A stretch of 64,000 bases of DNA from Phycisphaerae bacterium (GCA_035275405.1 DATEMU010000015.1:620001-684000), one strand, 5' to 3'. Shown: positions 26,650 through 36,237, numbered from the stretch's first letter. Notes: generated from the sequence alone by a model not told the origin. Made by a program: numbers and translations.

Positions 26650-27192
26650 TTAGAGCCAGCCCTTCTTCGTCATGTCTGTGATCATTGCGTCCGCTTCGCA
26701 AAATCGATTCGCGAGATGTCCTTTAAGGCGCTTCAATTCGGCAACAAGAGTGTCCCCCTTCAGCTTATCTTCTCGTTGAAGAAAGACTTTCGTCGCAGCA
26801 ACCTCGAGCACAGCTCTGTCGTGGCCTCTTAACTCGACAGCGGCAGTTTCGATTTTGGGCTTTCCCGAGGGCTTTGGGATATCGAAATGCTTCTTAAGCA
26901 GCGGCTTGATCGAGTCGCTTACCTTGTACGAGAACTGCTCTAGCGGCTGGCCCCCAGGGCCGGGGAGAACTGTCAATCGCTCCTCGACGAATCCCGCCGC
27001 TTTCAGGGTGTCCGTTGAGCAAGCCACAGCCCTCGAAAACGGGCCAAGCTGTCGGATTCTGAAGTCATCGAACGGCAGGCCGTATCCCATGGCCTTTAGG
27101 AGGTACACGATCTTCTGCATCTTCACGCGTCCGTCGACGCCGCCGCAAGCATCGATAACGCGGGCTAGTTTCATTTCATCGAAGTCTCTCAT
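26650..27192 (-). CDS. YwgA/Panacea-like protein within the restriction operon
   Basis: 180 residues. The N-terminal half (GRVKMQKIVYLLKAMG, QLGPFSRAVACSTDTLKAAG) resembles YwgA and the SocA/Panacea group, winged-helix-like proteins often acting as antitoxins or accessory factors; this is a family-level resemblance only. It overlaps the upstream HD gene by four bases and precedes hsdM by 10, so it is co-translated with both. It could restrain a partner effector or regulate the locus. Confidence 0.6.
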   Translation of the reverse strand: MRDFDEMKLARVIDACGGVDGRVKMQKIVYLLKAMGYGLPFDDFRIRQLGPFSRAVACSTDTLKAAGFVEERLTVLPGPGGQPLEQFSYKVSDSIKPLLKKHFDIPKPSGKPKIETAAVELRGHDRAVLEVAATKVFLQREDKLKGDTLVAELKRLKGHLANRFCEADAMITDMTKKGWL

Positions 27193-28652
27193 CGGGCACG
27201 CTCCTTCCTGCGATTCCTCGATCCCATTTTACGTTTGATCCATCCATCATTTCGGAGGCGGTCGACAATCTTTCGATCCGTCTCGTCGTAATAGAGTCGA
27301 TGTACCCTTGTCTCGATTCCCGAGATCGCGCGAATAACGTCAGACAATGACTCAGCGGGGTGTGTCTTTCCTCGCGCGTCAATAAGTTGAATTACGCGGT
27401 CCTCTTGCTCCTCGGTGTCGCTGCTCTTTCGATAAAACAAGTTTCGATACGCAAGGTCTTCGAAGGAGTCCAAGTTCAGCGAGTAGTGCTCGATCGAGTT
27501 TTCAATATCTTTTTGAAGCTCGATCGCCCGTTTTAGCTGCTTGCGACCTTCATCGTGGCGTACATCAATTTCAATGACACGGTATGGCCTTCGCCGATGG
27601 ACCAAGCGATCGCATAAGGCGCTGAGGCGAGCAAATCTCTTGTCGCGTCTTGGCTTGAGTTGAGCCCAGTCGAGAAATGTGCACCACAGTCGAAAATCGT
27701 CCAAGGAAAGATAGTCATCGGTTTCCGCTGACTTCCGAGCGAGCATCTTAGCGAGCGCGGGCGGACAGGGCTGTGGCACTCGTCGAGTATTGCCGTCAGC
27801 GATCAGGGAGGCGAGCCCCAAGATGTTTTTGAGCATTGCCTCATACGCCCGCGTAGTCTTGTGCGTATAGACCTGCACGTACATGAACTCTCTGGCCTGG
27901 ATGTATTCCTCTACGACGTGTACGGCCTTGTCGCCGTCGAAACATAGCCGTAGGACCGGCTTCGTTTGGCCCTTCATCTTGACGGACCCGATTCGCATCG
28001 CGTGCAGAAGCCATTCGACATCGAACTCACCGTATTTCGGACCCGTCGCCTGGCTGTCACGCAGCAAGAAGTCCATGCGGTCGGCATCTAGCTGACTGCT
28101 GATGAAATCCTTGGCCAACAAGTGCCTCGGGTCGGCTTTGTCAATCAGACCGGTGACTACGTCGACGCGAACCTTGTGCTTTCGCAGGACTCGCGCGAAC
28201 CGTTCTCGGATAATCTTCTCTGACCACCCTTCGTGGTCCTTCGGATAGTTTCGGGGCGGCTTCTTCGGAATTGGAATCGCCCGTTCGAATACGTGCGAGA
28301 ACGGCCCATGACCCACGTCATGCAGCAACGCGGCCGCAATGATTTCCAAACGCAATCCTGCAAGCGCCCGATGCTCCTTGCTGCCTTTCCTGTATTGTTT
28401 CAAGAGGGAATCGAGCATCCGCCCGGCCAGATGGCAGACGCCGAGACTGTGCGCCCAGCGGCTGTGCTCCCCTCCGGGATAGGTCAAGAAACCCAGCCCG
28501 AGCTGCCGAATGCGCCGGAGCCGCTGAAACTCCGGGCAACCGATCAGGTCCAGGATCAACCGGCCCTCTGCGCCCGTAAGCGTGATGAGGTTATGCACAG
28601 GGTCGCGAATGACCTTGTGCAGCGGTTTGGCAGCGTGTCGTGGGGCGTCCAT
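27189..28652 (-). CDS. HD-domain phosphohydrolase (dGTPase-like, COG1078) in the restriction operon
   Basis: 487 residues. SRWAHSLGVCHLA, AALLHDVGHGPFSH near residue 114, and LDADRMDFLLRDS provide the H...HD...D metal-binding set of COG1078 dNTP triphosphohydrolase-like proteins. Such enzymes can deplete dNTPs, a known antiphage strategy, but a housekeeping role is also possible. It lies between hsdS and hsdM, 102 bases after hsdS and overlapping the next gene by 4 bases, which is not a standard type I arrangement. Confidence 0.85.
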   Translation of the reverse strand: MDAPRHAAKPLHKVIRDPVHNLITLTGAEGRLILDLIGCPEFQRLRRIRQLGLGFLTYPGGEHSRWAHSLGVCHLAGRMLDSLLKQYRKGSKEHRALAGLRLEIIAAALLHDVGHGPFSHVFERAIPIPKKPPRNYPKDHEGWSEKIIRERFARVLRKHKVRVDVVTGLIDKADPRHLLAKDFISSQLDADRMDFLLRDSQATGPKYGEFDVEWLLHAMRIGSVKMKGQTKPVLRLCFDGDKAVHVVEEYIQAREFMYVQVYTHKTTRAYEAMLKNILGLASLIADGNTRRVPQPCPPALAKMLARKSAETDDYLSLDDFRLWCTFLDWAQLKPRRDKRFARLSALCDRLVHRRRPYRVIEIDVRHDEGRKQLKRAIELQKDIENSIEHYSLNLDSFEDLAYRNLFYRKSSDTEEQEDRVIQLIDARGKTHPAESLSDVIRAISGIETRVHRLYYDETDRKIVDRLRNDGWIKRKMGSRNRRKERAR

Positions 28653-28754
28653 GCCTGATACCTAACAATATCCTAACAAATTTCTGGCCATTTGGCAAGG
28701 GCCTTTTTGCTGGGTTTTTGTCCTCCACGCGGCCTCGGCGAATACGGTCCGGGA

Positions 28755-30269
28755 CTATCCTACCGTCCGGGCTCGCCGCCGGGTATGGGCCGTCCGGGGT
28801 TTCCTCCTCCCAGAGCCTGGTCCCTTGTGATTTTCTTCAGCCCGCTGGGCTCGGATGCGCTCCAGCAGCTTGGAGGCCGGTTCGTCGGCGGGGTCTCGGG
28901 GGACGAGCTTGCCGGCGAAGGCCAGCTTGAGGATCGCCTGGCGCAGTCGGGCGGCGCGCTTCAGGCCGTGCTCGACTTCGGCTTCGACGGCTTCGACGAC
29001 CGAGACGCGGCGGTCGACCTCGGCGACGATCTCGGAAAGTTCGCTAGCTGGCGGGAGCGGCGCCGGCATGCGCTTCGCATCCGAGATGTAGAAGTGAGCT
29101 TGTGCGCTTGCGCCGGACGCTCGACCGATCCATTGGTGACACCACGGCGATTGAACCCAGCGAAGAAGGTACTTCGACAGGATGAGCGGTTTCAGTAGCA
29201 GGACACTTCGCACAATCGCAAACGGCTCAGACGGCCCCACAACGGCTGCCCGCCCGGTCGTTGCGCCAACACTGACGATGAGCAGATCGCCCTCCATCGG
29301 CGCGCATCGCTTCAGGCACTTCTGAAAGTTGTCTTCCGCGATCAGCCCGACGTTCTCAAATCGGACGCCATCGTCGCGCACGTGCGTGGCGGTCAACATC
29401 GGCTTGCCGGAGGGCTGATATGGCGGCTGGATGTGTTCCCCGTCCGTAACCTGCGAACAGAGTTGGTCCGCGATGGCCCATGCCCACCCCTTGGGAAGTT
29501 GGTGCAAAGAGCCAGTGTCGGCAAGAGCGGGATGCTTGTACTTCTCCTTCCACCCTTTAGGCGGAGCCTTTCCTACCTCGGCGAATTTGCGGAGTTGGGC
29601 CTCCTCCCACTTGCGGCGTCGGTCGGCGAGGATGCGTTCAAGCAACTTGTCGGCCGGCTCGGTCGCCGGGTGGGACCGCCGCCACTCGGCCGTGAGCCGG
29701 CCCTCGACGGCGGCCTTGAGGACGGCGGCGCGGTAGCGCTTCAGCTTGGCCTTTACCCGCTCCAGCGCCGCCACGCCCGCGTCGAGGTCGGAGAACAATT
29801 CCTCGATCTTCGCCACGATACGGAGCTGCTCAGGGGGTGGCGCGATGGGGAATTCTGAGTTTCGCAGAAACTGAAAATGTCTGCTGTAGCCGCGGTCGGG
29901 AAGACGCAGGGTCCGCAGCGCCCATAATGCGTATCGCGACTCGATTCCCCGAACCTTCAGCACTTTTACGCCATCCGCGCCTTGCACGAACGGCGTGTCA
30001 ACATACTTGAGGCAACGAGTGTGATCACCAAAGACCAGAAACGGCGGGTCGTCCGGATGTACCAGGCCTTCGTCATCAGTGAAGCCGCCAATCAGATCAG
30101 ATCCCTGATCAACTACAGGGAATCGTCCGATGGCGGCGTACTGTTCCTGCTTGAGTTTACGATCACTACTCGTGACATTCTCGAAGACGGTCGCAAACTC
30201 CGCCCACGACCAACTCGCGGGCAATTGCCGCATGGGCCAGCGTCCACGCTCCACTTCGCCTTTCGTCAC
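28755..30269 (-). CDS. hsdS: HsdS, type I restriction specificity subunit
   Basis: 504 residues with the two-target-recognition-domain architecture: TRD1 (LPASWSWAEFATVFENV...), a conserved helix (EQLRIVAKIEELFSDLDAGVAALERVKAKLKRYRAAVLKAA), TRD2 (LPKGWAWAIADQLCSQVTDGEH) and a second helix (ELSEIVAEVDRRVSVVEAVEAEV). The helices set the spacing between the two half-sites. The target sequence cannot be predicted. It overlaps hsdR by four bases. No recombinase or spare TRD is nearby. Confidence 0.92.
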   Translation of the reverse strand: MTKGEVERGRWPMRQLPASWSWAEFATVFENVTSSDRKLKQEQYAAIGRFPVVDQGSDLIGGFTDDEGLVHPDDPPFLVFGDHTRCLKYVDTPFVQGADGVKVLKVRGIESRYALWALRTLRLPDRGYSRHFQFLRNSEFPIAPPPEQLRIVAKIEELFSDLDAGVAALERVKAKLKRYRAAVLKAAVEGRLTAEWRRSHPATEPADKLLERILADRRRKWEEAQLRKFAEVGKAPPKGWKEKYKHPALADTGSLHQLPKGWAWAIADQLCSQVTDGEHIQPPYQPSGKPMLTATHVRDDGVRFENVGLIAEDNFQKCLKRCAPMEGDLLIVSVGATTGRAAVVGPSEPFAIVRSVLLLKPLILSKYLLRWVQSPWCHQWIGRASGASAQAHFYISDAKRMPAPLPPASELSEIVAEVDRRVSVVEAVEAEVEHGLKRAARLRQAILKLAFAGKLVPRDPADEPASKLLERIRAQRAEENHKGPGSGRRKPRTAHTRRRARTVG

Positions 30270-33049
30270 GCCGCCAGCCTCTCATTCAGCTCTTCCAGCA
30301 GCTTCGACAATCCCTCGCCGAAAACCGCATGCGCCGCCCCAAGCCCGCCGAACTGCTTGAAAGGCACTTCCTCCAGGTCGTCCGGCCCAATCGTCAGACT
30401 CGTGGCGATGTGGTCGCGGATCGCATCCAGCCAACGAAGTTGCTCGGCGGTGAACGCCGTTCCCGCCTGTTCTTTCTCGGCCAGCCACGCCCCGTAGCAC
30501 TCTTGCACGGTCGTCTCGACCGGCACGAGCGGCGACTCCGGCCGGATCACATGCCGCACCATCGCGACGAGATCGACGAGTTGGCGTGCGTGCCCACGCA
30601 CCTTCCCCGGCTCGGCCGCCTCGAAGGCGTGCCACAGCCGGCCGACACTCTCGGGCTTCTTCGGATCAACGAAGAACGGCGAAACGGCCAGCTTCTGGGC
30701 CAGTTCCCTGACCTGCCCGTAGCGCAGGCCCTGCCGATAGGGGCGGCTGTAGAGCAGGCGGATGGCCTCGATCTCTTCCTTATTTTCTACTATGAACTGC
30801 CGGAAGCTGGTGACGAGGGCGCGGGCCTTTGCCTTCGCCGCCGCGTCGAACCCGGCGCGCAGCAGTGTATCCTGATTGACCTCATCGATGACCTGCTCGG
30901 CGGCGGCCTTCACGCTCAGGATCGTGCTCCGCAGCCTCGGATTGTGGAAGGGCTTGAGAGCCGCGGCCATCGCCTCGCGCTCGACAGCGTCAAATTGCGC
31001 GTCCGTCGGCTCCTGACCGGAGGGGAGATTGAATTTCTCGGCGGCCTTGGCGGCGACCGCGTCCGTGTCGATGCTGGCCAGCAGGGCGGCCGCGAGGGCG
31101 GTCGGCGTTTTTGCGCCGGCTTCCACTGCGATTTGCCGGCGCTGGTCGTCATTCAATTCGCGATCCAGCCGGACCAGGCGCGACGCGAGCGTGGAGACGA
31201 TCTCGTCGCTCACGCCCCCGGCGGCGACGGTGTTGAGAAGTTTGTCGAGCGAGACGGTCGGCTGGCGATCGAGCGGCTTGGACAGCGTCTTGGGCGTCTC
31301 GGTGACGCCAACGGCGTCGACGATGACGAAGCGGTCCTTGACCCGGGCGTCGGGCGTGACCGACTGGAGACGATCGGGATCAACGATGCGGCAGCCGCGC
31401 CCCTTCATCTGCTCGAAATAGGACGCCGAGTTGATGTTGCGCATGAAGACCAGGCACTCCAGCGGCTTGACATCGGTGCCCGTGGCAATCATGTCCACGG
31501 TGACGGCGACGCGAGGATGGAAGCTGTTGCGGAATTCATTGAGGAGCACTTCGGGTGGCCTGCCGGTGCTCTTGCTGGTGATCTTCTGGCAGAAGTCGTT
31601 GCCCTTGCCGAACTCTTCTCGGACGATGCGGGTGATGTCGTCGGCGTGCAGGTCGGTCTTGGCGAAGATCAGCGTCTTGGGCGCCTCGGTGCGACCGGGG
31701 AACATTTCTGGAAGCCTGTCCTTGAATGTGCGGATGACGAGGCGAATCTGGTCTTCATTGACCACGTCGCGATCAAGCTGATTGCCGGAGTAGATCAGGT
31801 CGTCGTCCAACTCGGCGAGCCGCTTCTTTCGGGTGGCGCGATCACGACGCGGCACGAAGAAGCCGGGCTGCTTGGCGAGTTTCGCGCCATCCCTGGTCAC
31901 CTGGGTTTCGATGCGGTACACGTCGTAGCCGACGTTCACGCCGTCGAGCACGGCCTGCTCATGCGGGTACTCCATGACGAGGTTGCCATTGAAGAAACCG
32001 ATGGTCTGGGCGCTGGGCGTGGCGGTAAGCCCGATCAGGAAGGCGTCGAAGTATTCCAGCACCTGCCGCCAGACGTTGTAGATCGAGCGGTGGCACTCAT
32101 CGATGATGATGAAGTCGAAAAACTCGGGCGGAATTTTCTCGTTGTAGACGACCGGCATCGGCTCCTTGATCAGCGACGGGGCGGCCTCGAACATCGAGGC
32201 TTCTTCGTTGCCTTCGTCGAACTCCTCCTCGCCCTTGAGGATCGAGTAAAGCCGTTGGATGGTCGTGATGACCACCTTGGACGCGGAGGCGATTGTGTTT
32301 TTCCGCAGGTGCTGGAGGTTGAATTCCTCTGTGAACTTGTAGGTGTTGTAGGGCGAGGCGAACTGCTGGAACTCGTTGAGCGTCTGGCGGCCGAGATTGT
32401 TGCGGTCCACCAGAAAGAGAATGCGCTTCGCCCCCGCGAACTTGATCAGGCGATAGGCGATGTTGCACGCCGTGAACGTCTTGCCCGCGCCCATGACCAT
32501 CTGGATGAGCGCCCGGGGTCGGTTGTCGGCGAGCGACTCTTCCAGGTTGCGGATGGCCGTGATCTGTTTTTCCCAGAGCTTGCCCGTGTCGAGCGCCGGC
32601 ATATTACGCAGGCCGTCGCGAAGCTGGCGTTCGAGCTTCGCCAATCGGATAAGCTCTTCGGGGCGGTGGAATGAGAACACTTCGCGGCTACGCGGAAGCG
32701 GGTCCAGGCCATTCGTGAATTGGGTCACCGCGCCGGTGGATTCATAGGCGAACGGCAGCGGCATGCGCCAGCAGGGCAGGCCGGCGGGAAAGCCGCCCAC
32801 GTATTTGGCAGACTGAATTTCGACGCCGGTGAGCGTGTGCCCCTCGGGTTTGGCCTCGATGACGCCGATCGCCTTGGCGTCGGCATAGAGCAGGTAGTCG
32901 GCGAAGCCGGTCTTGAGGGGAAATTCCCGTACGGCCACACCGGGGGCGGCCGAGATGTTCATCTCGCGGTAATTCTGTACCACCCACCCGGATGCGGCGA
33001 GTTGCCGGTCGATGATCTCGCGGGCTTGGTCTTCCGGAGTGAGCGGCAT
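30266..33049 (-). CDS. hsdR: HsdR, type I restriction endonuclease subunit
   Basis: 927 residues. The N-terminal nuclease (TGFADYLLYADAKAIGVIEAKPEG, with D and ExK of the PD-(D/E)xK fold) precedes a superfamily 2 motor with Walker A MGAGKT near residue 188, DECHRS near 317 and GLTATPSA. The C-terminal part resembles the EcoEI-type HsdR tail. It translocates DNA and cuts when blocked at unmodified sites. First gene of the long minus-strand defence operon; hsdS overlaps its 3' end by four bases. Confidence 0.93.
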   Translation of the reverse strand: MPLTPEDQAREIIDRQLAASGWVVQNYREMNISAAPGVAVREFPLKTGFADYLLYADAKAIGVIEAKPEGHTLTGVEIQSAKYVGGFPAGLPCWRMPLPFAYESTGAVTQFTNGLDPLPRSREVFSFHRPEELIRLAKLERQLRDGLRNMPALDTGKLWEKQITAIRNLEESLADNRPRALIQMVMGAGKTFTACNIAYRLIKFAGAKRILFLVDRNNLGRQTLNEFQQFASPYNTYKFTEEFNLQHLRKNTIASASKVVITTIQRLYSILKGEEEFDEGNEEASMFEAAPSLIKEPMPVVYNEKIPPEFFDFIIIDECHRSIYNVWRQVLEYFDAFLIGLTATPSAQTIGFFNGNLVMEYPHEQAVLDGVNVGYDVYRIETQVTRDGAKLAKQPGFFVPRRDRATRKKRLAELDDDLIYSGNQLDRDVVNEDQIRLVIRTFKDRLPEMFPGRTEAPKTLIFAKTDLHADDITRIVREEFGKGNDFCQKITSKSTGRPPEVLLNEFRNSFHPRVAVTVDMIATGTDVKPLECLVFMRNINSASYFEQMKGRGCRIVDPDRLQSVTPDARVKDRFVIVDAVGVTETPKTLSKPLDRQPTVSLDKLLNTVAAGGVSDEIVSTLASRLVRLDRELNDDQRRQIAVEAGAKTPTALAAALLASIDTDAVAAKAAEKFNLPSGQEPTDAQFDAVEREAMAAALKPFHNPRLRSTILSVKAAAEQVIDEVNQDTLLRAGFDAAAKAKARALVTSFRQFIVENKEEIEAIRLLYSRPYRQGLRYGQVRELAQKLAVSPFFVDPKKPESVGRLWHAFEAAEPGKVRGHARQLVDLVAMVRHVIRPESPLVPVETTVQECYGAWLAEKEQAGTAFTAEQLRWLDAIRDHIATSLTIGPDDLEEVPFKQFGGLGAAHAVFGEGLSKLLEELNERLAA

Positions 33050-33315
33050 GGTTTCTCGAGCCCGAAGTTGTTTTCGTCACCACTGCGCAGCGCACTGGGT
33101 TGCAGCGTCAACGGCGTGCGCCTGCCCACCGAAAGCGATATCATAACCCCTGAGGCCCATCGCCGTGAGGGAGATCAACCACTACGGGGACGAGGTGTTT
33201 GAGGTCAAACGTATCAGCCGGCCACACGATTCTGACCGCCGATACAAGCCCCTTACCAGTGCCTTGCGATTCGCCTGGACATCTCTAATTGCCGACGAAG
33301 GATTTGCGCGACGAT

Positions 33316-34353
33316 TCACAGTGGCAATTCCATTCCCTCCTTGGCCACCCTGATTCCCCGCCTCCTGATCTCCCGCGAAGCCGGGCTCGCGGGGTCTAAC
33401 GCCGGATTCGAATGGTTCAGATGCGTGAAGTACACCGTCAGGCGTCCCGCCCGCACCAGTGGCTCGAGTAGATCCATCGTGTCCTTCATGAGCGGGTGAC
33501 CGATCTTGCCGGTGCCGCGATCCGGCAGTTCGTCCCCGGAATAAAAGGTCCCATCCAGGATAGCCACGTTCACCCCGTATTGTTCGATGACCTTCAGCAG
33601 CGAGGGGTTCCATCTCTCCCACGGCTCGGTATCAGGTACGAACAGGACCGCCGATCCCGCGGCTTCATTCTCACGGTGCTCGCGCCGGATGATGAAGCCG
33701 ACCGTATCCGAATACTCATCGCGGTGCGGCACGGTCAGCGGGGTAATCAAGACGTGGTCTCCTTTCGCATCATCCACCGGCACCCGTACGGGTCGTCTCT
33801 GTTCCAGCGTCTGCAATTGCACGTTGCCGATCCGGACGAGCTGGCTCCACGGCCCGTTCGTACGCAGGAAATCCGCCATCCGCGGCGTGCAATAGACTGG
33901 CAGATTCGAGGTGTTGAGGGCCTCGTACCCGAAAAAGGCCAGGCCCAGATAGTGGCCGATGTGCGCATGGGTCAGGAACACGCCATCAACGGGGCTTCGA
34001 TCGATGCCATCGGTGACGCCGGGGCGGACATCATGCAGGAGGTCAAGCTGGCTCCGGAGATCGGGCGTGGCATCGATGAGATAGATCGAGGGATGGCCCG
34101 AGGGCCGGGGGAGGATGAGCGCGACGCTCGAAACGTACCGGCGGCGAGAGGGAGAGGCCCGCGCGGCCTGACAATTTGAACACCAGCACCCGACGTGTGG
34201 CAACCCGCCGTCTTGGACGGTCCCGAGGATGCGAAGCCGAGGACCAGTGACTTGAATTTCGGCGCACCCCGATCCGACGAGCATTACGGCGGCGGCAATC
34301 GCCAAGCGGCGGACCGGGCTGCCCTTGAAGAAAAGCCTTCGCATACGCAACAC
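33316..34353 (-). CDS. PqqB-like metallo-beta-lactamase-fold lipoprotein
   Basis: 345 residues. An N-terminal hydrophobic segment ends in VGSGC, a lipobox, so it is probably anchored outside the inner membrane. LGTVQDGGLPHVGCWCSNC matches the PqqB opening with paired cysteines, and FLTHAHIGHYLGLAF is the metal-binding motif. FVPDTEPWERWN and HPLMKDTM continue the PqqB pattern. PqqB helps make the cofactor PQQ, but no pqqA, C, D or E is seen here and PqqB itself is not usually a lipoprotein, so a different oxidative or hydrolytic function is likely. Confidence 0.8.
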   Translation of the reverse strand: MLRMRRLFFKGSPVRRLAIAAAVMLVGSGCAEIQVTGPRLRILGTVQDGGLPHVGCWCSNCQAARASPSRRRYVSSVALILPRPSGHPSIYLIDATPDLRSQLDLLHDVRPGVTDGIDRSPVDGVFLTHAHIGHYLGLAFFGYEALNTSNLPVYCTPRMADFLRTNGPWSQLVRIGNVQLQTLEQRRPVRVPVDDAKGDHVLITPLTVPHRDEYSDTVGFIIRREHRENEAAGSAVLFVPDTEPWERWNPSLLKVIEQYGVNVAILDGTFYSGDELPDRGTGKIGHPLMKDTMDLLEPLVRAGRLTVYFTHLNHSNPALDPASPASREIRRRGIRVAKEGMELPL

Positions 34354-34355
34354 CC

Positions 34356-34628
34356 TTATCCGGACTTCGGCGGGCCATCGACGTCCGGCGGGAAACAGAC
34401 CGCCCCCCAGTCCGAGTCGATCCCGACGTCGATCATGATCTCCAGAAACACCGGCAGCAGGTCCATGAGCACGGTCGCCGAGGCCTGGAGGGCCCGGCGG
34501 TTGAGCTTGCTACCCTTGGTGCTAGCCCCGTGAAAAACCTGGTTGCGCATCACGTAGAGCCGGTCAAACAGTAGGCCCACCAACTGGACCGTTCTGCGTA
34601 GGCACGGTATGCCGTAATCGACCGGCAT
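34356..34628 (-). pseudogene. C-terminal fragment of a HEPN-domain protein
   Basis: About 90 residues. LLFDRLYVMRNQVFHGAST contains RNQVFH, the R-x4-H motif of HEPN ribonucleases, followed by the helix AVLMDLLPVFLEIMID and DWGAVCFPP as at the end of ApeA-like HEPN proteins. The N-terminal half is missing: the frame is cut just upstream, where a run of nine C residues (34630s) precedes unrelated sequence. Most likely a decayed defence gene between the lipoprotein operon and the orphan PqqB-like gene. Confidence 0.6.
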
Positions 34629-34718
34629 CCGCCCCCCCCCTCCTCAAGTACACATAGCGCGCTTAGCGTAAATAACCCTCGCACACGAAATTGCGCGACC
34701 CGACTGTTAGCAACCATC

Positions 34719-35366
34719 TCATCCCCCGGATGCCGGGGCGGCCAGGCTGCCAATCAGTTCATCAAACAGCGCCCGCTGCAGCGCAGCCTGAACATCGCCG
34801 CCGTCATGGGCAAAGGCGTGATCTCTTTTTCCGGGCGTATACATTGCTTCGTGGAATTTGACGAAACGATGCAAGAACTGGGAGTGATCCGCGTTGTAGA
34901 CATTTGCGATTAGCCGACCGAGGCAGTAATGCACATTGCCGCTACCCTCATGCTCGTACGAAACCGTTAATTCGATGAGCAAGTCCAAGCGAGATAGATT
35001 CTCTGGCGTGGCCTGCCCCACGTATTTGAAACATCTCGATTTCGCAGCGTGTTCAATGAAGGCTTGCGCCACGGCGGCCATCTTAGCGTCGGCGTTCACG
35101 GCCAACAACAACTCCCTGTCGCTTAATGAAACTGCGGCAGGGGCGCGTCCATTGACGGCTGGTCGAACGGTTGCGGCTAATGCGGGAGAATCAACGCCGA
35201 CGCCAACTGACAATTGCCCAGCCGGCTTGTCGGGTTTCCATGAATTGCCGCCCTTGGCCGAAGTTCTCGAGTAGATCTCGGTCTGGATCGGTTTCGCACA
35301 ACCCGTCGCAAGGTAGGTTGTCATACCAGCGATCAACAATACCCAGAGAACTCGGATTGATCTCAC
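34719..35366 (-). CDS. Lipoprotein of the LpoB/YcfL-type operon
   Basis: 215 residues with signal RVLWVLLIAGMTTYLATGC ending in a lipobox. The mature part (QAFIEHAAKSRCFKYVGQA, LDLLIELTVSYEHEGSGN) looks like the mixed alpha/beta folds of small periplasmic lipoproteins. It is the last gene of an eight-gene lipoprotein operon and starts one base after the preceding gene. No specific family is recognised. Confidence 0.7.
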   Translation of the reverse strand: MRSIRVLWVLLIAGMTTYLATGCAKPIQTEIYSRTSAKGGNSWKPDKPAGQLSVGVGVDSPALAATVRPAVNGRAPAAVSLSDRELLLAVNADAKMAAVAQAFIEHAAKSRCFKYVGQATPENLSRLDLLIELTVSYEHEGSGNVHYCLGRLIANVYNADHSQFLHRFVKFHEAMYTPGKRDHAFAHDGGDVQAALQRALFDELIGSLAAPASGG

Positions 35367-35367
35367 A

Positions 35368-36237
35368 CTATTTACCCTTAAAATCGTCTGTAAACGCTAC
35401 CGCGAGTTTTCGGGCAAGTTCGGCCGCACCGCAGAAACACATCCGGCGCAAATTTTCGTCGAGCGAATGCTCATCATTCACCACAATTCGCTCTGGAGAG
35501 GCGGTTCCAAGAACGGCCCCGTCGGACACGCGAACGGCCCGTGCCGTGCAGGCGATGGTGATGGGGCCGCCTCGAACGGCCTCCAAGTTTCCGCGAGCAT
35601 GTACATCACCACTGTGGGCGCGAACTTCCACCGAAGCGGATTGGGCCATGCCACGATCCACGCGAAGTTCCAACAAGATAGCTAGGTCCGCGAGGTTGTT
35701 GTTGCGCAGCACCTCAATGTCTTTTTCCTGGCCGTTGGCCTTGGCTCGGTCGAACTGGCCCCGCGCGACACCAAGGTCGACAACCCGGATGTTTCCCGCA
35801 AGCTTCTGAAAGACATCGATCAACTCGTTTTCCACGAGGGCCCGGTCGACCGGAACCGCTTCCGGATCTTGTGGGTGGTCAGCAGATGAAGACAGCCGCG
35901 GCGTGTCTTGGGCTCGACTCGGGGTGGCAGCAACTTCACCGGCGAGGACATTGGCCATGAAGGTCAATCGTGGGCGGCCTCCCTTGTTGTACGCCGATGC
36001 AAACTCGCTACGGGCGCTGTTCAGGTCCGCTTCACAGGGGTCAACCGGCGGGGGCGGCGGATCCTCCTTCTGATAGTTGAACTCACGGGGGCTAGTGCCG
36101 CCGATGCCCGTGGTCCGCGACGGAACGCTTGCCTCGACGTCAGGATGGTCCGGTGCACAAGAAAGCGACAGCGTAGTCGAAAGAGCCAACATCGAAATGA
36201 TCCATCTCGAATTCCCGCGGAGACTAACTTGTTTCAT
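35368..36237 (-). CDS. Hypothetical lipoprotein
   Basis: 289 residues from the ATG at 36237, placed so that the signal MKQVSLRGN...LSLSC begins normally; the frame is open to 36267. After a proline-rich linker (EDPPPPPVDPC), the C-terminal half contains ALVENELIDVFQKLAGNIRVVDLG and ITIACTARAVRVSDGAVLGTASP. This resembles the tolB-N/LpoB-type fold in which a lipoprotein binds an envelope partner, though identity is not certain. Seventh gene in the lipoprotein operon. Confidence 0.7.
   Translation of the reverse strand: MKQVSLRGNSRWIISMLALSTTLSLSCAPDHPDVEASVPSRTTGIGGTSPREFNYQKEDPPPPPVDPCEADLNSARSEFASAYNKGGRPRLTFMANVLAGEVAATPSRAQDTPRLSSSADHPQDPEAVPVDRALVENELIDVFQKLAGNIRVVDLGVARGQFDRAKANGQEKDIEVLRNNNLADLAILLELRVDRGMAQSASVEVRAHSGDVHARGNLEAVRGGPITIACTARAVRVSDGAVLGTASPERIVVNDEHSLDENLRRMCFCGAAELARKLAVAFTDDFKGK

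Noticed and set aside
30329..32674. 781-residue plus-strand frame antisense to hsdR
   Set aside because: Shadow of a GC-rich gene; no domain signal, and hsdR motifs on the other strand are clear.
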